Origin: Candidatus Zixiibacteriota bacterium | GTDB lineage: Bacteria > Zixibacteria > MSB-5A5 > GN15 > JACZUZ01 | NCBI GenBank assembly: GCA_024280775.1 | Contig: JAJRPM010000002.1 | Coordinates: 186,001-250,000 of the forward strand | Length of the DNA stretch: 64,000 nt | Direction: 5' to 3' | In this document: positions 34,301 to 42,268 of the stretch, piece by piece | Position numbering within the stretch: position 1 is the stretch's first letter | Layout: the number at the start of each line of letters is the position of its first letter | The notes under the pieces: generated by a model | Told to the model about the DNA's origin: nothing | Seen by the model: only the letters and a program-made list of their open reading frames with translations | The model's database searches: none | Translations under genes and position numbers: made by a program

Positions 34301-35005
34301 GCCTCGCCGCTTGAGGATGCAGATATCGAGGTTCTAACAGTGGCTGTGTTGTTACATGACGCCAAGGCGAAGCTAATCAACCCGTCCGCGGTTATTGATG
34401 TGGCTCGTTCGGCGCTATTCAACGAACAAGGTAAGGCAATAGCGATACTCCGGGTCTCCGGTGATACATTGCTTATGGATATGACACCTAACACTCTGGG
34501 TGTGGGTGAGAAAGTGAATTACAAGTTTGTGGCTCAGTTTAGCGCCAAAAGTCTGATAAGAACTTTCTCGCTTAGTGTACCAACCGATGGAATCATCCTA
34601 AAGGCAATCAGCGGGCCGCGCGAGGGGGCGCGGTTCGTCGCTGAGGCTCCATCGGGAGCGCCGCCATTTGGCTCTAAGGAATACACATTGACTTCAGCGG
34701 CGTTCGTTGAGTCATTCCAGCCGCAGAATAATCCTTTCAATCCTGACAATGGCGCCACACAGTTTTCGTATACTCTAAGCTCTGACAATGATATTGAATT
34801 GGCAGTTTACACACTCACAGGAAAACTGGTTCGTCGTTTCAACTTTAGTTCCGGTTCGCAGTATGCGTCTTCGGGCGTTCAGACTCCCTCGTGGGACGGC
34901 AGAAATGGCAATGGCGATATTGTTCGTGACGGTGTGTATGTAGTGGCTCTTACGAACCTGGGTACAGGCGAGAAGGCGTTTCTGAAGCAGGCGGTGTTGC
35001 GATGA
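31331..35005 (+). CDS. Giant secreted beta-domain protein with Por (type IX) C-terminal sorting domain
   Basis: 1224 residues from TTG 31331. No in-frame ATG exists near the start. A TTG at 31370 (GAGGG 11 bases upstream) is an alternative. The signal peptide is about residues 18-44 (IFWLICAGLIYSLVGLG... SVSA). The body is a string of beta-rich segments, including an invasin/Big-like domain around 205-285 (AGELLSFVGNSVDQYGNAVSD) and repeated LSSDN-type Ig segments. No enzyme motif was seen. The last 90 residues form a FlgD-like sorting domain: NPFNPDNGATQFSY, then ELAVYTLTGKLVRRF, WDGRNGNGDIVRDGVYVV and a short basic end. Such domains direct proteins across the outer membrane in PorSS/T9SS bacteria. 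It overlaps the PorV-like gene by ATGA. Confidence 0.75.
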   Translation: MNVRVVNVEGCIALLAGKRKNIFWLICAGLIYSLVGLGQSVSADTISENLRFSGDSTPVALDDVILSSSAVVVGSASQLQVRFTTPDLEFPFDYRVGVTFPTAFGFDNAVSAVFSDDSPAPDTEIQLIEIVDHTVIFTFRRTFFAPKAGQVGIIDISGVTLPTASGAYAATVFISDIDFVVLAGPTFTSEVTLVPDVASSVALSPVANVVVTAGELLSFVGNSVDQYGNAVSDSTLDWRLTDDSDSLGVVTPGTLLATKTGSGRVVVSSGIAADTSGVITVVAGALARLEIDIDRQQYVGGGICGKGFVRAFDQFGNPKGNFSGTDTLLELIVSEGTMVPESLPISAFDSNGVLDLAKAGVQFEGFVGETDIVAGLGSITSASEPVSLGGMIIRFPYDNSQVTDLPAGKRISTTILLNRVGSPLPTPDSVTGEFPGGGRFALTNPTHLRVSARLPDFLTTSVPTDGGDDTLLIVLYGSILKDSLTNETIHTVNTVRLPLRIVDRHITHSTGTDTLLSGARYFAYDGFELHSPLSPDRLLDGSAFVRDTSGRLFRFGQYGGGNYRSDSNGVDLRSRMDILGVPPEFGPGIHGVTAIVTLIDGPYKYQDTAFADSQLYLVEPAYFVADASELSPVSTSPGDSVLFALPVSVERVFDDSTIFAVTLQLYSEDTVMSEIAAVSRDKDSIINVKPIKFPMEFAQTSWGVRFVMQILESRSDRYDTLDLGPDVFQVGPVRQINVLGLNPSAPNFPFVSAGQDLGLVARIVNDAPFVVSGVQVVVDAMVVDTTVVTVGDVGAGDTIDVTIPFAAGSPASLQTVIARVTSANGAREESSAQIQFTVQSPALLSLKGNLNLQQGAEGQLVSEIGSPLSLQLQMENAGEADVTGGSALITATGAGLDFSAIVELSAPVVTKSLGVASLAGIVNVTASILDKPRELNSGQDASFAAGSAIFAEKVLLVDRELVVNANITPGDTSAVAFGELREMFSVELSNASPLEDADIEVLTVAVLLHDAKAKLINPSAVIDVARSALFNEQGKAIAILRVSGDTLLMDMTPNTLGVGEKVNYKFVAQFSAKSLIRTFSLSVPTDGIILKAISGPREGARFVAEAPSGAPPFGSKEYTLTSAAFVESFQPQNNPFNPDNGATQFSYTLSSDNDIELAVYTLTGKLVRRFNFSSGSQYASSGVQTPSWDGRNGNGDIVRDGVYVVALTNLGTGEKAFLKQAVLR

Positions 35006-36879
35006 GCATGTCGTTAGCTAATAAGTTGCGTTCAACCTTCGTGGGGATACTTACTGTGGCGCTTGTTTTGTGTGGAAGTTCAGGTTACGCCGCTGAGGGC
35101 GCATCTGGAACACGTAGTGTGCTTTCACAAGGCTTTGGAGTAAGGGCGCTTTCATTAGGCGGGGCTTATGTGTCACTGGCCAATGATGCCGATGCGACAT
35201 TCTGGAATCCGGCCTGGCTGGCGCGTTTGCACAGGCAGGCATTCAGCGCGACACATGCGCGGTTCTTCCAAGACACAGAAATCAACTCTGCAGGCTGGGG
35301 CCACAATTATGATAATCTCGGAGCAGTGGGTTTGTCATTTACTCGCTTAGGAATTGATGACATCAAGGCTGTCAGCAATTGGGTGGTTCTGCCGCAGGAT
35401 ATCGGTTACAGCACATCGCTTGCGACACTCAGCTATGCCAGAGGGTTTGGCGCAAACTTTAGCGTGGGGTTAACCGGCAAAGCGCTGTATGAATCACTGT
35501 TTGGAATTCAGGATTATAGCTTTGGACTTGATCTGGGCTTTGCATTTCGCAAAAGTCACTATCGCGCCGGTTTGATTCTCCGTGACTTTGTATCCTCTGA
35601 GGTCAGTATAGGCTCAAGGGGAGAAAATTTGCCGATGTCGTCGCAATTCGGTTTGGCGATTGATTCACTTTCTATTGTAAATCAGCTGAGTTTTTCAGTT
35701 GCAAGTGAAGTTGAACTAATTGAGGGGCGTAGCGCTATTGCGCATATTGGCGCTGAGGCGCTGTTGTATGATCGCTTGGCGTTACGCGGGGGAGTCGATG
35801 ACGGTGACCCGACTTTCGGAGCAGGTTTTGTCTTTGAGTCATTTAGGATTGACTATGGTTTGCGTCTGATGAGTGATATTGGTGATACGCATCTATTCGG
35901 ATTCAGTCTGTTGTTTGGTTCTTCGGCGGAAGAACGCGCGGAGCGTCGCAGTGAAGCGAGAATGGCTCTCGGAGAAAGTTATGCCCTTAGTGACAGACAT
36001 CAGAGAGCTCTGGAATCTGTTGAGAAGGCAAAAGAATTTGAAACACTCGGTGAACTGGATTCGGCGCTGGTTTATTTCCAACTTGCCAATTCTCTTGATT
36101 CTAGCCTACCGGATGCAAGTCCAAAGATCTTGGCGATAACTAACAAGCTACAAGAGCAGGCGCGTCGTGATTCTTTGGCGATTGTAGAATCCGCCGGGCT
36201 CGATTCATTGTCATTGGCGGAGTTGGCCTCGCAGTTGGCGGTTGGTTTGGCTGAGGAGTTGCGCGCAGAAAAGAGATTTGTCTCGGCGCTTAGAGTTTTG
36301 GACAAGGCGCGCTCCGAAGACCCCGATAGTCCGGATTTGGCGGGCGCTGTGACACGCATTACTGCAGATAGAGATTCATGGAAAGTTGAAGCTCAGGCCA
36401 AAGCCGAAAAAGCTCGCGCTCGAGGTGACTATGTGACGGCCTTGGATACTTATGCGGCCCTGCTGCGCGAGTTTCCGCAGGATGCAAAAATCCGCTCTGC
36501 TATGAAGGCTATGGGCGCGAAGCTGGAAGTTTCAGATTTGTTGAGTCGCGCGGGGCGTAAGCTCGATAGTGAATTGTATACCGATGCTCGCATATATGTT
36601 GAGCGGGCTTTGCTTATTGATTCGAGTAACGTGGCCGCCAATGGATTACTGGAGAGAATTCTAAGATCAATAGCGCCTGATGAGAGTATCAAAGCCATCT
36701 CGGAAAACGCAGAAGACTGGGCGCAAATGTCGCAGGCCTTGACATTGGTGCGCGACGGCAAACTCAAGAGCGCGTTGAAGATTTTTGAATTGTTGCTTGA
36801 GAAATATCCACACAATTCGGAGCTATTGCGTAACAAAGAGCAGGTTGAGCTGAGGCTGTCAGGCTCGATTTCTGATTGA
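35002..36879 (+). CDS. PorV/PorQ-like outer membrane barrel fused to TPR repeats
   Basis: 625 residues. A signal peptide (about 1-30) leads into a beta-barrel region (about 35-310) with the family hallmark RALSLGGAYVSLANDADATFWNPAWLA, followed by alternating strands. In T9SS bacteria, PorV shuttles sorted substrates to the attachment complex. Residues about 320-620 are helical TPR-like repeats (HQRALESVEKAKEFETLGEL, RVLDKARSEDPDSPDLAGAV, KSALKIFELLLEKYPHN), which are not part of classic PorV. The ATGA overlap with the sorted protein gene suggests the pair works together. Whether the repeats face the periplasm is unknown. Confidence 0.75.
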   Translation: MSMSLANKLRSTFVGILTVALVLCGSSGYAAEGASGTRSVLSQGFGVRALSLGGAYVSLANDADATFWNPAWLARLHRQAFSATHARFFQDTEINSAGWGHNYDNLGAVGLSFTRLGIDDIKAVSNWVVLPQDIGYSTSLATLSYARGFGANFSVGLTGKALYESLFGIQDYSFGLDLGFAFRKSHYRAGLILRDFVSSEVSIGSRGENLPMSSQFGLAIDSLSIVNQLSFSVASEVELIEGRSAIAHIGAEALLYDRLALRGGVDDGDPTFGAGFVFESFRIDYGLRLMSDIGDTHLFGFSLLFGSSAEERAERRSEARMALGESYALSDRHQRALESVEKAKEFETLGELDSALVYFQLANSLDSSLPDASPKILAITNKLQEQARRDSLAIVESAGLDSLSLAELASQLAVGLAEELRAEKRFVSALRVLDKARSEDPDSPDLAGAVTRITADRDSWKVEAQAKAEKARARGDYVTALDTYAALLREFPQDAKIRSAMKAMGAKLEVSDLLSRAGRKLDSELYTDARIYVERALLIDSSNVAANGLLERILRSIAPDESIKAISENAEDWAQMSQALTLVRDGKLKSALKIFELLLEKYPHNSELLRNKEQVELRLSGSISD

Positions 36880-36977
36880 GTTTACTCTGTCGTGTTTTTA
36901 TTGAATTCTTGAGGGCTGACAGTTGTTTATTGAGACCCGATGTTATGGGTTGATTTATCAAAACAATAAGAAAGAAT

Positions 36978-38954
36978 ATGTTTAGCAAAGCCATAAAAGA
37001 AACCAAATCAGATTTCCCGGCTGAGCTGTCTTCGCTGGAGACAATGCGCTCGGTGACTCGTCAGGCGCTAGAGGAGTCACGCTTGGATTCAGGTGACGTA
37101 GAGAAAGTTTGCCTGGCTCTTGAAGAGGCGGTGACAAATATCATTCGTCACGCCTATGTCACTACCTCCGGCTCGATTCAATTGAAAATCATCACCTATC
37201 CCAGTCGGGTTCTTATTTCATTGACCGATCAGGGGCGTCCTTATTTTCCTGAGAGTAAGCGCGATGTTCCTTTGTCGCGTTTGGTGGAGACTTCCCGCAA
37301 GGGCGGTTTGGGGCAGATGATGATTGAGAAGCTGATGGATGATGTGCAATATATTGTAGGTGATGACTACAACGAATTGCGCCTGACCAAACGGACACCT
37401 GGCAGGTTTTCGTCGGCGAATCCTTTGAAATGGCGCGCGATGAGTTTGCGCGCGCGTTTTTCGATGGTTACCGGTTTGATAGTTCTGCTAATTGTCGCTA
37501 GCTCATATTACTTTATTGAATCAAGAATGATAACCGGAATCAAGGGCCAGCAGGAAGATAATATGCGGGCGCTCACTGAGTCGGTGGCGTCTCTAGCAGG
37601 TAGATATATTCTCAATGGCCGAACCTATGTCGAATTTGACGAGTTGGCGTTCAGCCTTAGTTCGCAGATGACTGATCTTGCGCGAGTGACGCTGGTGGAT
37701 ACCGCCGGAACAATTCTGGCTGATTCGCGGGATATCAAATTGCTTCGCAAAAGGTACACTCCTCCTGCGGGTGTGAATTCCGGTATTGGAGCCGATGGCG
37801 AGACGCAGGAGTTCAAAGCGGATAATTTGAAAATGAGTTATTTGCGCACCCCGATTATGAATCAGGGGCTTAAGCTCGGCGAAGTGATTATTGAGTTTAG
37901 CTCATCGAGCGTGGATGCGAAGATTGCTGAGGCCCGCACCGAGACTTTTCTGCTGATATTTCTTGAGTTGTTACTGGGGATTGCCGGGATATACTTTTTG
38001 TCGAATTATTTTGTGCGTCCGATTATTGCGATAACCGAACAGGTTGAACGATTCGCCAAGGGTGGCGAGGCTGGCGAATTGCCAGTGGAGGCCGCAGAGG
38101 AATTCTTTGTCATCTCGAAAGCGCTAAATGAAATGATGACCAGTATTCGTCGCGATAGTGTCAAACGGGCCGAAAGTGAGAAACTCGACAAAGAGTTTGA
38201 GATAGCCGGTGAGATTCAAAAGACACTTATGCCGCGAAACATTCCGGCAATTCCGGGACTTGACCTCGGTTTCTTTTATCGTCCGGCTTCGCATTTGGGC
38301 GGCGATTTGTATGATGTCTTCGAGATAGGCGAGGGACGTTATTGTATGATTGTCGCTGATGTTTCAGGCAAGGGTGTGCCTGCTTCATTAGTGATGTCGG
38401 TTTTGCGCACAGTTGTGCGTTTCAAAGCTCCCGGCGAGCAGTCCCCGGCGGCGATTTTGCGCAAGGTTGAGGAGCATATAACGCTGGATATTCCAGAGGG
38501 AGTTTTTGTAACTGCCGGTCTTGCGGTCTATGACAGCCACACCCGCGAATTCCGTTTTGTCAGCGCCGGACATAACCCGCTTATTCATTATCGCAGCGCC
38601 GAAGCGAGATTTGAATTAGTGAATCCCAAGGGAGCGCCTTTGGGTTTGAGCTCATTCGCCACAGACGGCGTCGCCGCTGTGCATGAGGAAAAACGATTTG
38701 TACTTGCTGATGGCGATTTCCTTTGTGTCTACACTGATGGTCTTAGCGACCTGGCCGATGAGTCCGGCGCTCGTTTGGGTCCTGAGGGATTACTGGGCAT
38801 GTTGGAATCTGTCGCTACAGATGTTCAAACTCAGGCCGCCAGTGAGATTGTTGACACGCTGGTTGAGAAACTCGATTCCTATCGCGGAACTGAAAAACAG
38901 GACGATGATATTACCGTGCTGATAGGGAAGACCGCCGGCCCTGGTGTTGCCTAG
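36978..38954 (+). CDS. Membrane receptor fusing an RsbW-like kinase and an RsbU/SpoIIE-type phosphatase
   Basis: 658 residues. Residues 1-140 are a GHKL serine-kinase domain as in RsbW: N-box LEEAVTNIIRHAY (Glu50, Asn54), DQGRPYF and GGLGQMMIEKLMD. A membrane helix (about 162-180), an extracytoplasmic sensor domain of about 140 residues, a second helix (about 323-345) and HAMP (about 346-398) follow. The C-terminus is a PP2C/SpoIIE serine phosphatase (about 420-650) with metal ligands Asp443 in GGDLYDVF and Asp461 in DVSGKG, plus the DDDIT end. Kinase and phosphatase normally oppose each other on a STAS anti-anti-sigma protein. Here both are cytoplasmic ends of one receptor, and a STAS gene is next. 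Confidence 0.85.
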   Translation: MFSKAIKETKSDFPAELSSLETMRSVTRQALEESRLDSGDVEKVCLALEEAVTNIIRHAYVTTSGSIQLKIITYPSRVLISLTDQGRPYFPESKRDVPLSRLVETSRKGGLGQMMIEKLMDDVQYIVGDDYNELRLTKRTPGRFSSANPLKWRAMSLRARFSMVTGLIVLLIVASSYYFIESRMITGIKGQQEDNMRALTESVASLAGRYILNGRTYVEFDELAFSLSSQMTDLARVTLVDTAGTILADSRDIKLLRKRYTPPAGVNSGIGADGETQEFKADNLKMSYLRTPIMNQGLKLGEVIIEFSSSSVDAKIAEARTETFLLIFLELLLGIAGIYFLSNYFVRPIIAITEQVERFAKGGEAGELPVEAAEEFFVISKALNEMMTSIRRDSVKRAESEKLDKEFEIAGEIQKTLMPRNIPAIPGLDLGFFYRPASHLGGDLYDVFEIGEGRYCMIVADVSGKGVPASLVMSVLRTVVRFKAPGEQSPAAILRKVEEHITLDIPEGVFVTAGLAVYDSHTREFRFVSAGHNPLIHYRSAEARFELVNPKGAPLGLSSFATDGVAAVHEEKRFVLADGDFLCVYTDGLSDLADESGARLGPEGLLGMLESVATDVQTQAASEIVDTLVEKLDSYRGTEKQDDDITVLIGKTAGPGVA

Positions 38955-39009
38955 TCCTTTTGATTTGAAATCCCAATTACTTATTCAATTAGTATGCAAC
39001 TGGTTGCCT

Positions 39010-39030
39010 TCAAGTTTCACTTGTACTTGA
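39010..39030 (+). promoter_or_regulatory. Inverted repeat upstream of the STAS gene
   Basis: TCAAGT (39010-39015) and ACTTGA (39025-39030) form a perfect 6-bp inverted repeat with a 9-base centre that itself holds CACTTG. It lies 76 bases before the ATG. It could be a dimer-binding operator, perhaps for the STAS/winged-helix protein itself (inference). Confidence 0.3.
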
Positions 39031-39105
39031 GATGATTCTGTTAGATATTCCTACACTGAAAGCGGCGCCAGATTATTGGGGCGCAGAATCGGGTTATGAG
39101 GGATT

Positions 39106-39870
39106 ATGAGTCAGTCTGAAAATATACGCGTTTCGATTCTTGACCCTGAGAGTGAAGTCTCTACTGTTCGAGTGGATGGAGTGGTTGACACAATTACCTG
39201 CAAGGAAGTCGAGCGTGCAATCGAGGGCCTAATCAGCCGCGACAAGCATCGGATTGTAATGGACCTGGCCGGAGTCGACTACATTTCATCAGCTGGCTGG
39301 GGAGTCTTTATTTCGCATTTGAAAGAGGCGCGGGCTAACTCCGGAGACTTGCGTTTGGCGGGGATGATTCCAAATGTTCAGGAGATTTTTGAACTGCTGG
39401 AATTCGATACGATACTCAACAATTTTCAAAGCGCCTCACAGGCCGCGCAGAGTTTTCAGAATGAGTTGCCTGACCTTGAGGGTGGTCCACGAGCGCCTTC
39501 GCAGACTTCCAATGGTGGTCTCGATGAATTAGCGGCAATCGGAGTTGATACACCGCCACCGGACTTAGGAGCGGAGGCTTTTTCCTCTGAATCGCCAAGT
39601 CAACCGGCTCAGGCTACTGCCGGTCCGAGTAAGTCCCAGTCTCAATCTAATTCTCAATCCAACTCACCTCAGGATGCTTTGCTGGAGCTTATAGTTAGCG
39701 ATCCTTTTGCCACGATTTCAGAATTGAGCGACTCTCTTAGTCAGCGTCAATTCGGAGCGGGAGGCGCTCAAACAGGATGGTTTTGGGTCTTTAGGACGCT
39801 TTGGAAGCAAGGTCTGCTTTCTAAGCGATCGCGCTTCAAGTTGGCGCGACGGAATTCTCTGAGTAAATAG
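39106..39870 (+). CDS. STAS anti-anti-sigma-like protein with a C-terminal winged-helix-like domain
   Basis: 254 residues. Residues 1-120 are a STAS domain of the RsbV/SpoIIAA kind, with DYISSAGWGVFISHL carrying the phosphorylatable serines at 61 and 62. Residues about 120-190 are a disordered linker rich in Pro, Ser and Gln (SQSQSNSQSNSPQ). The last 60 residues (ISELSDSLSQRQFG, then WFWVFRTLWKQGLLSKRSRF) look like a small winged helix with a basic end. A DNA-binding output on an anti-anti-sigma protein would let phosphorylation act on transcription directly, without a sigma factor. It lies 151 bases after the kinase/phosphatase receptor. Confidence 0.72.
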   Translation: MSQSENIRVSILDPESEVSTVRVDGVVDTITCKEVERAIEGLISRDKHRIVMDLAGVDYISSAGWGVFISHLKEARANSGDLRLAGMIPNVQEIFELLEFDTILNNFQSASQAAQSFQNELPDLEGGPRAPSQTSNGGLDELAAIGVDTPPPDLGAEAFSSESPSQPAQATAGPSKSQSQSNSQSNSPQDALLELIVSDPFATISELSDSLSQRQFGAGGAQTGWFWVFRTLWKQGLLSKRSRFKLARRNSLSK

Positions 39871-39906
39871 CTAATAGCAATTTCATTTGTTGGGAGCTTA
39901 CCGGAC

Positions 39907-40932
39907 TTGATTTTTTCTGACTATCATACCGCGCTTACAGTAGCTTTAGCTGTCCTGCTACTGCTGTCTGTAATACGGCTCTATCAGATACGCACCGAAC
40001 GTCGCAGCGCCTCGTCAGGCGCTATCGATGCTCCCAACCCAACAGACAACCTGGCTGTTGGGGGCTCTGGCAATGGTATTGCCGAAGTTGATAGTGAAGC
40101 GGTAAGCAAATTGCTCCAGCACGAAGAAATCACTCCTTTGCTAAATGATCTGGCAAAAAAGATTGAATCAGACTTTGGCTTTAGCTGGACCGAGTTCTCG
40201 CTGGATTCAGGAGAGAGTAAAAGCGACAATTCGGCGGGGGATAAGGGAACTTACAGTAGGTTGATTCAAGTAGACGGGAATATGTCTGTCAGATTTCGCT
40301 GGCGCGGCGCCGGAGATGATTCGTCCAATGGTAGCCAATTGGATTCAGTGGAGCGCTTGACGCGCGCCTATGTACTTAACATCAGACGTATCCAGCATTA
40401 CAAAAGACTGGCGGATCGTGATCCGCTCACGGGATTATTCAACGCCGCTTACCTTCGGCATCGACTTAAAGAGGAAGTAGAGCGCTCCAAACGATACAGT
40501 CGCTCGGTGGGGGTTTTTATTCTCGATGTTGACCATTTCAAGGAAATAAATGATAATCTAGGGCATCTAACCGGAGATCAGGCGCTCAAATTTTTGGCGA
40601 CCTTGGTGGTTGAAAATGTCAGGTCGATTGATATTGTTTGCCGCTATGGTGGAGATGAATTATGCATTATTCTACCTGACGCCAACGAAGCTACTATTCG
40701 AGGGACAATGAGCCGCTTGCAGGGGTTGATTCGGAATGATTCAGTTGCCGCGACAGGTGTGGCCCTGACGGTTTCAATCGGTGGTTCTATTTCTATTTAT
40801 GGAGATTTAGCGCCGGAGGCCCTTTTCGAGGAAGCCGATAGGGCAATGCTGCTAGCCAAGCGACAGGGGCGGGATCAATGCTTTTTCAAAATTCCCCTAG
40901 GAGCTGAGGTCATTGGCAGTGATGAGGAGTAG
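39907..40932 (+). CDS. Diguanylate cyclase (GGDEF) with N-terminal membrane helix
   Basis: The TTG start at 39907 has GGGAG 10 bases upstream, and no ATG fits. 341 residues: a membrane helix (about 8-25), a variable region (about 50-160), and a GGDEF domain (about 170-335). The active site is GGDEL (248-252). The inhibitory I-site RxxD is present as Arg239-Ser-Ile-Asp242, five residues before it, so product feedback is expected. DPLTGLFNAAYL and DVDHFKEINDNLGHLTGDQAL are further hallmarks. It makes c-di-GMP and stands between the partner-switch genes and the polysaccharide operon, which is a plausible regulatory target. Confidence 0.9.
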   Translation: MIFSDYHTALTVALAVLLLLSVIRLYQIRTERRSASSGAIDAPNPTDNLAVGGSGNGIAEVDSEAVSKLLQHEEITPLLNDLAKKIESDFGFSWTEFSLDSGESKSDNSAGDKGTYSRLIQVDGNMSVRFRWRGAGDDSSNGSQLDSVERLTRAYVLNIRRIQHYKRLADRDPLTGLFNAAYLRHRLKEEVERSKRYSRSVGVFILDVDHFKEINDNLGHLTGDQALKFLATLVVENVRSIDIVCRYGGDELCIILPDANEATIRGTMSRLQGLIRNDSVAATGVALTVSIGGSISIYGDLAPEALFEEADRAMLLAKRQGRDQCFFKIPLGAEVIGSDEE

Positions 40933-41174
40933 CGGAGGTAACGAATCAGCGCTATAGGCAAATCTCTTGCGAAATCGGTCTTACTTTCGGGTTTAATCCT
41001 TTACAGCGATAATGTTACGGTATTAGCTTTCTTTTGGTATTGTCACAGGACTGCTAGAGGTATATTCAGGGCAGACTGCTCGTTATGGATACAGGCAAGA
41101 ATGATATGAACTTCGAGATTGAACCGACAGGTCATCCGGGGTGTAGGAAGACAAATGGGAGAATTGGTCAGGTC

Positions 41175-42182
41175 ATGTTTGCTAGAAAAAATAATACAGA
41201 ATTGAAGAAGTCCAGACAGAATAGATTGTGGCCTCGATTGTGTGGCCTTTTTGCTGTTTGCGGGATGATGTTTGGTTTGGGCCTCTTTGCTGAGGCTTCC
41301 GCCGCGACATACAAAATTGGCTCTGAGGATGTGTTGGAAATCCGTTTTTGGCAAGATCCGACATTGAACGCTCAGGTGCGAGTTCGTGATGATGGCAAGA
41401 TTGCGATAGACATAATCGGCGAACTACAAGCCTCTGGTCTCTCGGAGTCCGAGCTGGAGAAAGAAATCGTGCGACGGATTTCTCGAATCAATCCTCAGAT
41501 TTCGCAGGCTACTCTTCGGGTATTGCAGTATAACAGCCGGAAAGTCTTTGTCTTCGGTGAAGTGCAGGATCCGGGTAAATACACTTTCGAGAGTATCCCT
41601 GACCTTTGGGCTTTGATAAACGAAGCCGGCGGGGCCACCGATGTGGGAGACCTCAGTCGTGTTCGTATTATCAGAGGTGGATCGAATCAGGGGCAAGTAG
41701 AGATAGTTGACGTATCGGGCATGATATCTCGTGGTGAGGCCAATAAGCTTCCATCAATTGAGTCAGGCGATACTATTGAGCTCTTGCGAACCTTTGGCGG
41801 AGTTGTGAGGCCGAGAGTTAGCGGTAATATCGGCTTGAAGAACCTCTATTATATTATTGGCGAGGTCAATACTCCTGGAACCCATGCGCTGGAGCCGAAT
41901 ATTGATTTGCTGGATGCTATTGCGCTGGCCGGTGGTCCGACCGGGGCGGCGAATCTGAAGAAGGTTCGCGTGGTTAGCAAAGACGGAGACTATTCCCAAG
42001 TGGTTACTATCGATATAGAGGGATATACCAAGACAGGTCAGCCAGCGCGCTATCTTATTCGCCCTGAGGACACTATTGTCTTGCCAACCAGAAATGGCGG
42101 ATTCCTAGGCTTGGGTAGAGCCAGCGACTTTGTCGCGTTGGCCACCGGGTTATCGTCATTATTCCTGATATTGAATCGATAG
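41175..42182 (+). CDS. Polysaccharide export protein (Wza/XrtA-type, SLBB)
   Basis: Several in-frame ATGs exist (41085, 41106, 41175). 41175 is chosen because the next 45 residues then form a normal signal peptide ending near AEASAA. It has a polysaccharide export (Poly_export) domain starting YKIGSEDVLEIRFWQDP and two SLBB domains: VFVFGEVQDPGKYTFE with LINEAGGATDVGDLSRVRII, and YYIIGEVNTPGTHALE with LDAIALAGGPTGAANLKKVR. There is no lipobox Cys, unlike Wza. It probably forms the outer-membrane or periplasmic conduit for an exported polysaccharide. Confidence 0.85.
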   Translation: MFARKNNTELKKSRQNRLWPRLCGLFAVCGMMFGLGLFAEASAATYKIGSEDVLEIRFWQDPTLNAQVRVRDDGKIAIDIIGELQASGLSESELEKEIVRRISRINPQISQATLRVLQYNSRKVFVFGEVQDPGKYTFESIPDLWALINEAGGATDVGDLSRVRIIRGGSNQGQVEIVDVSGMISRGEANKLPSIESGDTIELLRTFGGVVRPRVSGNIGLKNLYYIIGEVNTPGTHALEPNIDLLDAIALAGGPTGAANLKKVRVVSKDGDYSQVVTIDIEGYTKTGQPARYLIRPEDTIVLPTRNGGFLGLGRASDFVALATGLSSLFLILNR

Positions 42183-42268
42183 GCGCTAAATGTCGATAAT
42201 TATGTATATGGTTATAGTATAGTAAACTTAGAGGCGTCTCCAGCAAATTAGAAGGTCAGAATACAGCA

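Noticed and set aside
33844-34494. Reverse ORF of 216 residues inside the giant secreted protein
   Set aside because: Antisense shadow with no signal peptide, motif or SD.
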